This document shows, one piece after another, positions 17,031-26,132 of a stretch of DNA of 49,922 nt. This stretch comes from Candidatus Obscuribacter sp. GTDB taxonomy: Bacteria; Cyanobacteriota; Vampirovibrionia; Obscuribacterales; Obscuribacteraceae. The notes below the pieces were generated by a model. It searched no databases, was not told the origin of the DNA, and saw only the letters and a list, made by a program, of their open reading frames with translations. The translations under genes and the position numbers were made by a program. Each line of letters begins with the position of its first letter. Position 1 is the stretch's first letter. The DNA lies in assembly GCA_021772095.1 (NCBI GenBank), contig JADYXR010000046.1, positions 1 to 49,922 on the forward strand, given 5' to 3'.

Positions 17031-18347
17031 GTGAACACCAGAAGAGCTGGAAATATAATTGTAGTCGGGGCTGGAATTGCCGGTCTGGCAGCTGCAAGAG
17101 AGCTTGTCGATAAGAATTTCGATGTCACGATTTTAGAATCGCGCGCTCGCGCCGGCGGTCGAATTTGGACCGATCATTCGCTTGATGTTCCAATCGATCT
17201 GGGCGCGGCCTGGATTCATGGTAAGTCTAAAAACCCAATCTACGAGCTGTCCCTGAGGAATCAAATCAAGACGGCACCTTGCGGTTTTTCCAATTCGGTT
17301 TTGATAGATGATCGCGGTAAGCAAGTTTCCCTTATTCAAAAACTGAAGTTTGCCAGTCGCGCTGATCGGATTTTGCCCCGCCTGAAACGGCTTGCGAAGC
17401 AGCTCGACCGCGATATTTCTGTGGGCGAAGGCATAAGGAAAATTCTCGAAGAAACAAAAATGATCGATCAGGAAGTTTGTTTTCTGAATCGACACCTGAT
17501 TGAGTTCGAGGCCATGAACGGCGCTTCTATTGATGAGCAGTCATTGTTCGCACTTACTGAAGGCTCGATTGGATTTAGCGGCGGCGATCTAATTTTCCCC
17601 AACGGCTACGCCGAGATTTTGGAAAGCCTTGCCAGTGGCGTGAGAATCAAGTACAAAGAAATTGTGGAAAGCGTCGAATACAACGAAGGTGGTGTCACCG
17701 TCGTGACAAATAGAGGCACTCATCAGGCGGATGCTGCGGTCATCACGCTACCGCTCGGTGTGCTGAAAGCGGGGCGTGTGAAATTTTCACCGGCGCTTCC
17801 TGCAAGTATGCAGGCTTCGATTTCGGAACTGAAGATGGGTTTGTTCAACAAAGTAGCCATGCGCTTCTCTGAAATATTTTGGCCAAAAGATTGCGACATG
17901 ATTGAAATCGTTCCTGCGAAGAAACGGCCGGTCTGCCAATTCATCAACTGGTACAAGTACTCCAAAGAGCCAATATTGATCGGCTGTGTAGCCGCCGACA
18001 CTGCCAAAGATTGGGAGACGGAGTCCGACGAAGAGATCACTTGGGCGATGTCTGCTCTATTAGAACGACTCTTCGGTAAGGCTGCAACCAAGCCGATTGC
18101 CTCGACTATTACTCGCTGGGGTCAGGACGAATTCGCTCTGGGATCTTATTCAGTTGTGCATCCCGGCGCTACTGCCCAACAATTCGATGCGCTGGCAGAA
18201 CCAGTCGGGCGACTGTTCTTCGCTGGCGAGGCCACTAGCCGCTTACATCAAGGCACCGTCCCTGGTGCGTACATTTCAGGTGTGCGCGCCGCAAAACAGA
18301 TCGCTGAGCGGGCGTTCACTAAGGCGAAAACAAATTATTTGAACTGA
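17031..18347 (+). CDS. FAD-dependent amine oxidase (flavin monoamine/polyamine oxidase family)
   Basis: 438 residues. The N-terminal FAD site is V-V-G-A-G-I-A-G-L-A-A-A (~11-22), then the E at the end of strand 2 (ILESRARAGGRIWTD, with the G-G-R motif). The C-terminal FAD motif is F-F-A-G-E-A-T-S-R-L-H-Q-G-T-V-P-G-A-Y. This is the amine-oxidase (MAO/polyamine oxidase/LSD1-like) fold. Substrate unassigned; a polyamine, an aromatic amine or a desaturase-like role are all open. GTG start at 17031 lies one base after the stop of the Spy-like gene, with a GGAAAG upstream inside that gene. No signal peptide, so cytoplasmic, unlike its coupled partner. Confidence 0.88.
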   Translation: MNTRRAGNIIVVGAGIAGLAAARELVDKNFDVTILESRARAGGRIWTDHSLDVPIDLGAAWIHGKSKNPIYELSLRNQIKTAPCGFSNSVLIDDRGKQVSLIQKLKFASRADRILPRLKRLAKQLDRDISVGEGIRKILEETKMIDQEVCFLNRHLIEFEAMNGASIDEQSLFALTEGSIGFSGGDLIFPNGYAEILESLASGVRIKYKEIVESVEYNEGGVTVVTNRGTHQADAAVITLPLGVLKAGRVKFSPALPASMQASISELKMGLFNKVAMRFSEIFWPKDCDMIEIVPAKKRPVCQFINWYKYSKEPILIGCVAADTAKDWETESDEEITWAMSALLERLFGKAATKPIASTITRWGQDEFALGSYSVVHPGATAQQFDALAEPVGRLFFAGEATSRLHQGTVPGAYISGVRAAKQIAERAFTKAKTNYLN

Positions 18348-18362
18348 TAGAGCGAGCGTTGT

Positions 18363-18734
18363 TTAAACGAGAACTTTCGAGAGCGACTTGCCTTGCTCTT
18401 CAACAGAACGAATCAGACCCTCGAGGTTGATGCGCTGTCCGCGAGCGGTCAGAACCACCAGATAATGTCCAGCCGTTTCAATAAAGTGCAAAATGCCCTG
18501 GTCCGTCAGAAGCGTCATTTGAACCAGCGCTCCGCGATTCATCCGTTGAATCGAGACATCGTTGTTGGAGAACAGCGTCGCCGAAAGCGCACCGATTGTG
18601 GCTACTTCGATGTCTTGCGGCAGCGAAGTGCAGAGCACGGTTCCATCCCGACCAACGAGCAAACAACCAAGGATGCCGTGTTTGCCGTTAAGCGAGGCTA
18701 CCAGTTGTTTTACCGAATCATTAATCTCAGCCAC
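18363..18734 (-). CDS. Roadblock/LC7 domain protein
   Basis: 123 residues forming a single roadblock/LC7 fold: helix (SVKQLVASLNGKHG), strand (ILGCLLVGRDGTVLCTSL), helix with S-A-T-L, strands (RGALVQMTLLTDQGILHFIETAGHYLVVLTARG) and a last helix. Bacterial members such as MglB regulate small Ras-like GTPases, dimerise, and affect polarity or motility. No GTPase gene is next to it here. GTG start at 18734, with GGGGGA about 8 nt upstream. It converges on the amine oxidase gene with only 15 bp between. Confidence 0.82.
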   Translation of the reverse strand: MAEINDSVKQLVASLNGKHGILGCLLVGRDGTVLCTSLPQDIEVATIGALSATLFSNNDVSIQRMNRGALVQMTLLTDQGILHFIETAGHYLVVLTARGQRINLEGLIRSVEEQGKSLSKVLV

Positions 18735-18778
18735 AAATTTTTCCCCCAGTCCTTTAGTTTAAGCGAGCGCTGTTTCTA

Positions 18779-19480
18779 TTATTCCTCGTCTTCCTTATCT
18801 TCACCGACTGGCTTCTTGGCTTCCGATAAGCGTTTGAGGTTTACAACGTCAACCCATGGTTCTTCGAGCGCCGTGGAGAATACTTTCCCCGTCATCTCCA
18901 GTTTGTCTCCATCCCGCAGGGAGGTCAGCAATTTGTTTTTGGTCTTGTCAGTTTCCTTTGGAATCGGCAATGCCAATTTCAATTCTGACATCGGAACTTT
19001 GCTGTCAGGTTTGCGGACAAGAAATGAGATGTGAGTTTTCTGAGGACGAAATGCAGGCTTGTAATTTAGCGCCAGGGTGCAGAAGCTGGCGAAGTCGCCG
19101 GTGAATCTGACATTCTTGCCTAAATACTCTTTCGGTTTCTCAATCAATTGATCTATGGTGACGTTCGAAACGTTTGTCAGAACGATTTCTTTTTCAGGTT
19201 CGTCCTTCACTTCTGCTTTAGTCTCGACCTTTCCGTCACTCTTGGAATCCTTGCCGTCCTTAGAATCTTTGGAATCCTTAGAATCTTTAGCGGTTCCTTT
19301 GTCTGGAGTTTTCGGTTTTGCGTCTTTTGTAGTCGTATCCTTCTTGGCATCGGCGCCGGTTTTGACTGGCGATTTCTGCGCGATCAATTCTGAATCGCCT
19401 GCCGTTTGACCCGGCTGAAGGCAGACAGAGAGGGTGAGACTGGTTGCAACGATCAGACTGATGGAAGATGCCCTTAACAT
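18779..19480 (-). CDS. Secreted protein with OB-like C-terminal domain
   Basis: 233 residues. The signal peptide (core ~6-18, cleavage near 25) is followed by a Lys/Asp/Thr low-complexity linker (~38-90) holding K-D-S repeats encoded by near-identical 9-bp units. The C-terminal ~130 residues form a beta-rich domain opening with V-T-I-D-Q-L-I-E-K-P-K-E-Y-L-G-K-N-V-R-F-T-G (key residues only), a pattern like DUF/OB-fold 'tRNA_anti-like' or nucleic-acid-binding OB proteins. It ends in an acidic tail. Function unknown. Separated from the roadblock gene by 44 bp on the same strand, so possibly cotranscribed. Confidence 0.72.
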   Translation of the reverse strand: MLRASSISLIVATSLTLSVCLQPGQTAGDSELIAQKSPVKTGADAKKDTTTKDAKPKTPDKGTAKDSKDSKDSKDGKDSKSDGKVETKAEVKDEPEKEIVLTNVSNVTIDQLIEKPKEYLGKNVRFTGDFASFCTLALNYKPAFRPQKTHISFLVRKPDSKVPMSELKLALPIPKETDKTKNKLLTSLRDGDKLEMTGKVFSTALEEPWVDVVNLKRLSEAKKPVGEDKEDEE

Positions 19481-19706
19481 GATTGAACCTATATTTTGCG
19501 GATATCGTTTTGGAGTTGGATTGACACTTTAATTGGAACGGAACGGACTACGATAAGTTTCCCATATTACCAGAAGCTTATTAGCGCCGCCTCAGAGCAA
19601 GTTGTAATATTGTTTCGTTTAGACGTACTAACCATGTTGCTGAGCTGATTTTCGGCGACTCGTTATCATGCGGTAACATCACATTCTTTTGCGAGGTTGA
19701 GGAAAC

Positions 19707-22346
19707 TTGACGGCTAGTGAAACAAGCGAAAGGGTTGTCGAAAATCTGTCGCCTATGATGCGTCAGTATTGGGACATCAAATCACAGTATCCAGAGTCTC
19801 TCGTCCTTTTCAGGGTGGGCGATTTTTATGAGCTTTTCGATACCGATGCTCAAGTCGCCGCGCGCGAATTAGACATAACTCTGACCGGACGACCGGAGTC
19901 ATCATCTCCAAACGGACGCATGCCGATGGCTGGTGTTCCCTATCGGGCAGTTGATGCTTATCTGGCGCGATTGCTGGCTAAGGGCTACTCCGTTGCAATT
20001 TGCGAGCAAGTTGGCGTGCCCGGTGAAGTGAAAGGACCGATGGAACGAGTCGTGTCGCGGGTTTTGACACCCGGCACTGTGCTCGAATCGCACCTTTTGC
20101 CGTCGCGAGAAAACAATTATCTGGCAGCGATTGTGCGCGGCGGAACCACCTGGGGACTCGCTTGTGTCGACGCTTCCTGCGGAGAATTTATCGTCACGCA
20201 GCTCGATGAAGCTGATTTGTTATTGGAACTGGGACGACTGGCTCCAAAAGAAATCATCGTTCCACTGAAGATGCAAAAACCTGGTCCTGGCGAAGTGGTA
20301 CCAAAGGAAGTGGCAGACGTTCCCGAAGGAATTGTCGGTCAATATCGCATAACCGGGCGTCCATCAATGTTTTTCCAGTTTGAACCGGCTCATCGCCGCA
20401 TTTTGGAAACCTTTGGAGTGACTACTCTGGAAGGCTTCGGCTGTCAAAACATGCCGCTTGCAGTTGGTGCTGCCGGCGCTGTCATGGAATACCTGGATCG
20501 AACTCAAGGCGCACAGAAACCTAAGTTCGAAGGAATTTCAGCATACGACGTATCCGGTCATCTGCTTCTGGATCCAAACACTCGAAGAAATTTAGAGCTG
20601 ACAGAAACCAGTCGAGATCGGACTTTCGAAGGCAGCTTGTTGTGGATGTTGGACAAAACATCGACAGCGATGGGTGGACGATTGCTTCGCAAATGGTTGC
20701 TCAGCCCGTTGTTTTCAATTCCGGAAATTGAATCGCGTCAAGACGCTGTTGCAGAGCTGGTCGCCGATAACACTATTAGAAACGACTTGTCCAAGATTTT
20801 GTCTGGTGTTTCCGATCTGGAACGATTGGCAGTGCGCTTGTCGTCAGGAACCATCTCGCCTAAAGATCTGGTCGCCATTGGCAATTCGCTATCTGATCTG
20901 CCTCGCCTCGGCGAGAGCATGAGTAATTTGCGCGCCACGTCTCTTTCTTGTTTTTCGAAATTGCCGGACGCACTCTGTGAGTTGGAATCGACAATTGCAA
21001 AAACCATCGGCGACGATCCGCCTCGCGAAATCACCGAAGGCGGAATCTTCAGAGATGGATTCAACGAAGAGCTCGATGAAATCAGAGGTTTGCTGGGTGG
21101 CGGAAAAGATTGGATCGACAAATTCCAATCTACCGAACAAGAACGCACCGGCGTCAGAAGCCTCAAAGTTGGCTTCAATCGTACGTTTGGGTACTTCATT
21201 GAAGTGACTCGCGCCAATCAAGAAAACGTTCCTGATGACTACATCAGAAAGCAAACGCTATCCAACGCTGAGCGCTACATCACGCCTGAGCTCAAAGAAT
21301 ACGAAGCGCGCATTTTGAATGCTGAGAAGAATCAATCCGATCTCGAATACAAAATGTTCAACGAGTTGAGAAAACAGCTCACCTCTTTCGGCGGCGAACT
21401 AACTCGCATCGCATACATGCTCGCCACAGTCGACGCGCTTTTGTCTCTTGCCAAAGTGGCTCACGACCGTCGTTACGTCAGACCGATTGTCGATCAATCG
21501 CGAGTTCTTGAAATTAAAGAAGGACGACATCCTGTTTTAGAAACTATTTTGCCGATGGGCAAATATGTTTCCAATAACACTCGGCTGCTCGGTCAAAGTG
21601 AAGAACATCAACTTGTGGTTTTGACCGGACCGAACATGTCGGGTAAATCCAGCTTCCTGCGCCAGGTTGCATTGATTACGATACTTGCGCAAATCGGATC
21701 TTTTGTTCCGGCTGAGAGCGCGCGGATTGGTATCGTCGATCGAATTTTCACTCGCATCGGTGCGGTCGATGATTTGACTCAAGGTCAATCGACCTTCCTG
21801 GTTGAGATGAGTGAAACGACGCAATGCTGCCGTTCTGCAACGGACAGATCGCTGATTCTACTCGACGAAGTCGGTCGCGGAACCAGCACTTATGATGGTG
21901 TCGCTATCGCCTGGTCGGTGGCTGAATATCTCGCTAAAGAAGTGCGCGCAAGAACAATCTTCGCGACTCACTATCACGAGCTCAATGGCTTGGCGAACTT
22001 CTTCCCGCAGATCGTCAACTATCAAGTTTTGGTCAAAGAGACAAACGGAAACGTCGAATTCATTCGCTCGGTTGTACCTGGCGGAGCCAGTCGCAGCTTC
22101 GGAGTGCAAGTCGCTAAGATGGCTGGACTGCCGATGCAAGTGATCGATCGGGCAATGTATCTGATCAATCAAATGGAAAAACGCGGCGTTGCCGGAAAAA
22201 TTCTTGACGGTCCAAGATTGCGCACCATTCCGATGGATGAAGTGATGCAGTTGTCCTTGTTCGAAGAAAGTCAAAACTCTGTCGCCTCTGTCGCAGTTGA
22301 ACGTTCGACCGTTGCAGTCGCCCCTGGTGGAGGAAGCAATGAGTAA
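19707..22346 (+). CDS. mutS: DNA mismatch repair protein MutS
   Basis: 879 residues, normal for MutS. The mismatch-binding F-Y-E-L-F motif lies near residue 38. Later come the connector, lever and clamp regions, the Walker A loop G-P-N-M-S-G-K-S (~640) and the Walker B/signature D-E-V-G-R-G-T-S-T-Y-D-G, then F-A-T-H-Y-H-E-L. The N terminus and all ATPase motifs are intact, so this is MutS1 rather than MutS2. The start is TTG at 19707, with GAGG seven to ten bases upstream. A MutL gene is not in the window. The last 8 nt overlap the start of a TPR protein gene. Confidence 0.97.
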   Translation: MTASETSERVVENLSPMMRQYWDIKSQYPESLVLFRVGDFYELFDTDAQVAARELDITLTGRPESSSPNGRMPMAGVPYRAVDAYLARLLAKGYSVAICEQVGVPGEVKGPMERVVSRVLTPGTVLESHLLPSRENNYLAAIVRGGTTWGLACVDASCGEFIVTQLDEADLLLELGRLAPKEIIVPLKMQKPGPGEVVPKEVADVPEGIVGQYRITGRPSMFFQFEPAHRRILETFGVTTLEGFGCQNMPLAVGAAGAVMEYLDRTQGAQKPKFEGISAYDVSGHLLLDPNTRRNLELTETSRDRTFEGSLLWMLDKTSTAMGGRLLRKWLLSPLFSIPEIESRQDAVAELVADNTIRNDLSKILSGVSDLERLAVRLSSGTISPKDLVAIGNSLSDLPRLGESMSNLRATSLSCFSKLPDALCELESTIAKTIGDDPPREITEGGIFRDGFNEELDEIRGLLGGGKDWIDKFQSTEQERTGVRSLKVGFNRTFGYFIEVTRANQENVPDDYIRKQTLSNAERYITPELKEYEARILNAEKNQSDLEYKMFNELRKQLTSFGGELTRIAYMLATVDALLSLAKVAHDRRYVRPIVDQSRVLEIKEGRHPVLETILPMGKYVSNNTRLLGQSEEHQLVVLTGPNMSGKSSFLRQVALITILAQIGSFVPAESARIGIVDRIFTRIGAVDDLTQGQSTFLVEMSETTQCCRSATDRSLILLDEVGRGTSTYDGVAIAWSVAEYLAKEVRARTIFATHYHELNGLANFFPQIVNYQVLVKETNGNVEFIRSVVPGGASRSFGVQVAKMAGLPMQVIDRAMYLINQMEKRGVAGKILDGPRLRTIPMDEVMQLSLFEESQNSVASVAVERSTVAVAPGGGSNE

Positions 22347-24972
22347 AATCGCAGTGAGTCGGCAACTGCTAATCGGTGTTTCCCTGTTCTCTTTGTTTGG
22401 ATTGATAACGCCACCATCTGCGGTGTCTGCTGATTCATCGGCTGTCGCGAAGTCGGACAAGAAGAAAGAGAAATCCGATGAAAAGAAAGCGAAGTCTGAC
22501 GCGAAGAAAGCGAAGTCCGCTGAGGACAAAAAAGTAAAGGCTTCGAAAACCGACAAGAGTGATAGCAAATCCTCGAAGTCCGATGACTCAGAACTGGCGA
22601 AGACAGTGCAGACGGAGTCAGTGCAAACCGATTCAGCGCAGACAGAGTCAGTACACACGGAGTCAGAACAGACCGAATCCGAACAGAAATCATCGAAGTC
22701 TGAATCCAAGTCATTCAAAAACGGTGCGGTTCCTCCGCGGATCACATCGGAACTTGATGCGAAGACGTTCCAACTAGTGAATCAAGGTAATTGGAAAGCT
22801 GCTGCTGCACGGCTTGAAACGATTACACAGAAGTCGAATTTGCCGACGCGCAATCACGCATGGCTGGCTTTTGCTTACATGTTTTTGAATCAATGCGATG
22901 ACCTGAAAAAACTTAGCAGTCGGATTGATTTAAACAAACCATCTGAAAAGTTGAGTGCGTATGTTGTCGTCATTGACGCGTTTAAGGACGTCTGTGACGG
23001 CAAGCCCGATCTGGCCAATGAGACTTTGAAAAAACTTCCTACCAGCCATGTGAACGATTCGTTTATCAACTTCGCACTGGCGGCGGTGGCAGGCAAACAA
23101 GGAAAAGCCGGCGCCGCGGCAGAACATTGCAAACGTGCAGTCGAACTAGACCCTGAGTTTGCCTGGGGTTTTCGCACCCTCGGTTATTTGCAATCACGTT
23201 GGTTGAATCAACCTCAAGAAGCTGAGAAGGCATTTACCGAAGCTGTTCGTTTAGAACCGGCGCAAGGTGAAGTTCGCGAGATGCTGATTAATGAACGGCT
23301 CACGCGCAACGACTTCGATGGTGCTATCGATCTTGCGATGGCTGGAGTAACCGCGAATAAAAAGGATGGTAAGTCGCATTACCGTCTGTCGCAAATTTAC
23401 GTTCAACAATGGAGACTGCGAGAAGCGCTTACCGAGCTGGAACAAGCCATCGAAACCGATCCCGATACTGCGATCTATTATAGAACGCGCGCAACCATTC
23501 GGAAATATCAGGGTAATTTCGCCGACGCCATCGCTGATCAGAAGAAAGCCGTTGACCTGAGTAAAGACAAACCGTTTGAACTGGTCGAACTGGCAAATAT
23601 GTATTCGCAGAACGGAAACTCCAGCGAAGCGATCGCGAGTTTAAACGAAGCGCTGAAACTCGATCCGACCAATAGCGGTGCACAGAAGTCGTTGATTACG
23701 TTATTAGGAAAAGAGAAACGATTCGATGCATTGATCGATGCTTACAAGAACGCCATTAAGAGCCAACCTAAGGATGGTGGGCTCCACTATAGTTTAGCTG
23801 AAACTTTGCACGCGCTGGGTGAAGATGATGAGGCGATTCTTGAATACAAAGAAGCCGCCAACTTGGATCAAAAACATGCGCGTCCACACAGAAAAATTGG
23901 CGCCATCTACTCGGCAAAGCGTGATTTTGAAAAGGCTGAAGAAGCCTTTCGTCGTGCGCTGAACATCAACCCTGGTTCTGTCCAAGATTTAGTTGCGTTA
24001 GGTTTTTGCTATGCACAAAGAGAAAACTATTTGCAGGCCGAGGCCGGCTTCGTCACGGCACTTGCGTTGCAACAACTGATGGGCAGCACAAACCCGGATG
24101 ATCCAAAACGTGAAGACATTATTCGCAGCCTTGCTTCACTCTTGATCGTCGAAGGCCGTTACGGCGACGCGCGGGCGCAGTTCGAGAGCCTCTACGGCAT
24201 GACGCGCGAAACCGATAAAGGTGCTGGCGACAAATACTTAGTTCAACAATCACGATTGCTCAGCGACCGCAGCGACAAAAGCGCTAATGAACTTATTGAA
24301 GGGTTTAAAACCTTGCCTGAAACAACCCAAGCAGGTTTCAGGTACACGTTGGTCCAGACGCTTTTGAAAGCAGGCAAAGCAGATCTTGCTCTGAATCAGA
24401 TCGGAGATTTGTCTGACGAACAGCTTGCCGAAGATCCGAGATGGGGTTCTTTACGCGCTCGGGCTCTGCGTTTGAAAGGATCGTTCCCCGAAGCGAAAGT
24501 CGAAATTGAGAAAGCCATCGAAGCCGCATCGAAACTTGGCGAAGGCAAAGAAGTTCTCGTCGCAGAAATGTTGCTCGAAAAGGCTCGCATTTTGAACGAC
24601 TCGGGATCTCTGAAAGACGCTGAGGAATCTGCTGGTCAAGCCCTTGCTAAATATGACAAAATCTACGCATCGTATCTGGTGCTGGGTCAGGTCAAGCTAA
24701 AGCAAAATGATTCAACGACCGCACTCGAGCTCGCGAAGAAAGCGCTCGAGCAAAATCCGTATTTCACTGATGCGTACATCCTCTCTGGTGACGCCTATTT
24801 GAAGCTCGGAAAGCCAAAGGACGCTGTTGAGAATTACAAAAAAGCCACCGAAATTTATCCCGGTTTGGTCAACGCTCAAAAAGCATTGCTGCGAGGATAC
24901 AAGGCACTTGCGCTTAACGATGAAGTCGCTAAATTACAGCAGCAAATCGACCAGATGGAAAAAGTTCAATAA
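22339..24972 (+). CDS. Secreted TPR-repeat protein coupled to mutS
   Basis: 877 residues. The signal peptide (core ~10-24, LLIGVSLFSLFGLI) is followed by a highly charged Lys/Ser/Asp linker and a Gln-Thr-Glu-Ser repeat tract (~90-115), then about sixteen TPR units from ~145 to the end (for example AIASLNEALKLDP, AILEYKEAANLD, AEEAFRRALNINPGS). The ATG at 22339 lies inside the last codons of mutS (8-nt overlap), with GGAGG just upstream; the frame opens earlier at 22297 but has no such signal. Likely an extracytoplasmic or membrane-associated scaffold. Any link to mismatch repair is doubtful because the product is exported. Confidence 0.87.
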   Translation: MSKIAVSRQLLIGVSLFSLFGLITPPSAVSADSSAVAKSDKKKEKSDEKKAKSDAKKAKSAEDKKVKASKTDKSDSKSSKSDDSELAKTVQTESVQTDSAQTESVHTESEQTESEQKSSKSESKSFKNGAVPPRITSELDAKTFQLVNQGNWKAAAARLETITQKSNLPTRNHAWLAFAYMFLNQCDDLKKLSSRIDLNKPSEKLSAYVVVIDAFKDVCDGKPDLANETLKKLPTSHVNDSFINFALAAVAGKQGKAGAAAEHCKRAVELDPEFAWGFRTLGYLQSRWLNQPQEAEKAFTEAVRLEPAQGEVREMLINERLTRNDFDGAIDLAMAGVTANKKDGKSHYRLSQIYVQQWRLREALTELEQAIETDPDTAIYYRTRATIRKYQGNFADAIADQKKAVDLSKDKPFELVELANMYSQNGNSSEAIASLNEALKLDPTNSGAQKSLITLLGKEKRFDALIDAYKNAIKSQPKDGGLHYSLAETLHALGEDDEAILEYKEAANLDQKHARPHRKIGAIYSAKRDFEKAEEAFRRALNINPGSVQDLVALGFCYAQRENYLQAEAGFVTALALQQLMGSTNPDDPKREDIIRSLASLLIVEGRYGDARAQFESLYGMTRETDKGAGDKYLVQQSRLLSDRSDKSANELIEGFKTLPETTQAGFRYTLVQTLLKAGKADLALNQIGDLSDEQLAEDPRWGSLRARALRLKGSFPEAKVEIEKAIEAASKLGEGKEVLVAEMLLEKARILNDSGSLKDAEESAGQALAKYDKIYASYLVLGQVKLKQNDSTTALELAKKALEQNPYFTDAYILSGDAYLKLGKPKDAVENYKKATEIYPGLVNAQKALLRGYKALALNDEVAKLQQQIDQMEKVQ
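22606..22686 (+). repeat. 15-bp in-frame tandem repeat (QTES)
   Basis: Five degenerate 15-bp units (22606, 22621, 22636, 22651, 22666) and a partial sixth encode pentapeptides of the form V-Q-T-E-S. Synonymous differences between units show the peptide pattern is kept while the DNA diverges. It forms a spacer between signal peptide and TPRs. Confidence 0.8.
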
Positions 24973-25526
24973 GCGGATACCAAACCTGCTCCTTGACAAT
25001 AGGGCATACCCTGAGCTAATCTAGGTGCGGACGCTTTAGTCCACGTTCAATCGGACCAACTTACCAAAAAAACAGCAACTCACTCTCGGCGTATTGTCGT
25101 AGCTTTGGCATTGCCCGCCAAATTTATGCATCGCCCGGTTCAACTTTGAATTGTCAGTGAGGGGCAGTCACTAAATATGGTGCTGTCATTGGCAGCGCAG
25201 TCCACGACTGGCTTTGCAAAAGGATTCTCCTGAATCTAGATGCATCCGGCTGGCTATTAAACGATGCCTTTTGGCATTCGTGAATGCGTTCTCAATGAAG
25301 CCCGAGACATTAGCATGTCTCCGCGATGCGTTTGCAACCAGCAACACAGCGCGCTGTCATGGCCGGTGTCGCGTGCCTTCGCAATGGAGCGCCAACTGTG
25401 AGCGTTCACATTGATCGCTACAGTTGAGTACTCAAGTTTGAGCACGCAAATATAGCACCGTGTGTAGTGGCATGTCTGAGTTGCGTAATGTCCAGTTCCT
25501 CTACGGTATTCTGTGGAGTTAATCTC
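24973..25526. other. Long intergenic region, no gene seen
   Basis: About 550 bp between two plus-strand genes, the longest gap in the window. TTGACA at 24993 with TAATCT 18 bp later is a possible promoter pointing right. The short frames here have no ribosome binding site or recognisable product. A small hairpin ATGCC-TTTT-GGCAT near 25264 lacks a T-tract. An unannotated small RNA cannot be excluded, but I cannot support one. Confidence 0.35.
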
Positions 25527-26126
25527 ATGCGCCGAACTTTACTAATCCTCAAAGTATTTCTTATTGCTTGTATCATCTTCGCTCCCCTGGCGTGTTTCGC
25601 TTCGGTCCGCGAAGAATCCGTCAACTGCGCTGTCGCAACTTTGGACACCATAATCTTCTGGCTCGCGATCGCGCCGGAGATTCTCAACTTGATTTTGATC
25701 TTGTTATCACTGTATCTGATGCTGGACGGAGTGAGGCGCTGGGGAACGAATGCCTCCGGCGCCTTTTCTAGAACTTTGATTGGATTATTTGTTCTGCATA
25801 CAACGTCTCTAGAAATTTCTTTCTTGCCATATCTTGCACTCTTCCTCGAAATCTGGCTCTGTGCGCGGGGTGTGGAGGCGCGCACCGCGGCGCGATTAAA
25901 GGCGGAGAAAGAAGCTGCGGCGAAAACGGAATTGCTGAATGCCGAAAAAGAATTTGCAGAGTACGTTGAACTGCAATGTCAGCCGCCGCCGCCGCTGACA
26001 CGTTCTTCGCGATCTTCTAAACGACGAGCAAAATCTGATCCGCTGGGGAATCAAGCTGCGGATGTGGTGCCAAGGTCAACTGCCGATGGAGTGTCTAAAT
26101 CAAGGGCTGACTCGGTTCCTAATTGA
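25527..26126 (+). CDS. Small membrane protein, unknown
   Basis: 199 residues. An N-terminal signal-like segment (LLILKVFLIACIIFAPLACF) and two further hydrophobic stretches (~45-65 and ~80-112) suggest two to three membrane helices. A charged, Ala/Glu/Lys-rich coiled-coil-like stretch follows (~115-145), then a basic Ser/Arg tail with a short P-P-P-P. I chose ATG at 25527 because GGAG lies eight bases before it; the frame opens at 25467 without support. It converges on a TPR gene with a 6-bp gap. No family recognised. Confidence 0.65.
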   Translation: MRRTLLILKVFLIACIIFAPLACFASVREESVNCAVATLDTIIFWLAIAPEILNLILILLSLYLMLDGVRRWGTNASGAFSRTLIGLFVLHTTSLEISFLPYLALFLEIWLCARGVEARTAARLKAEKEAAAKTELLNAEKEFAEYVELQCQPPPPLTRSSRSSKRRAKSDPLGNQAADVVPRSTADGVSKSRADSVPN

Positions 26127-26132
26127 TCGGAT

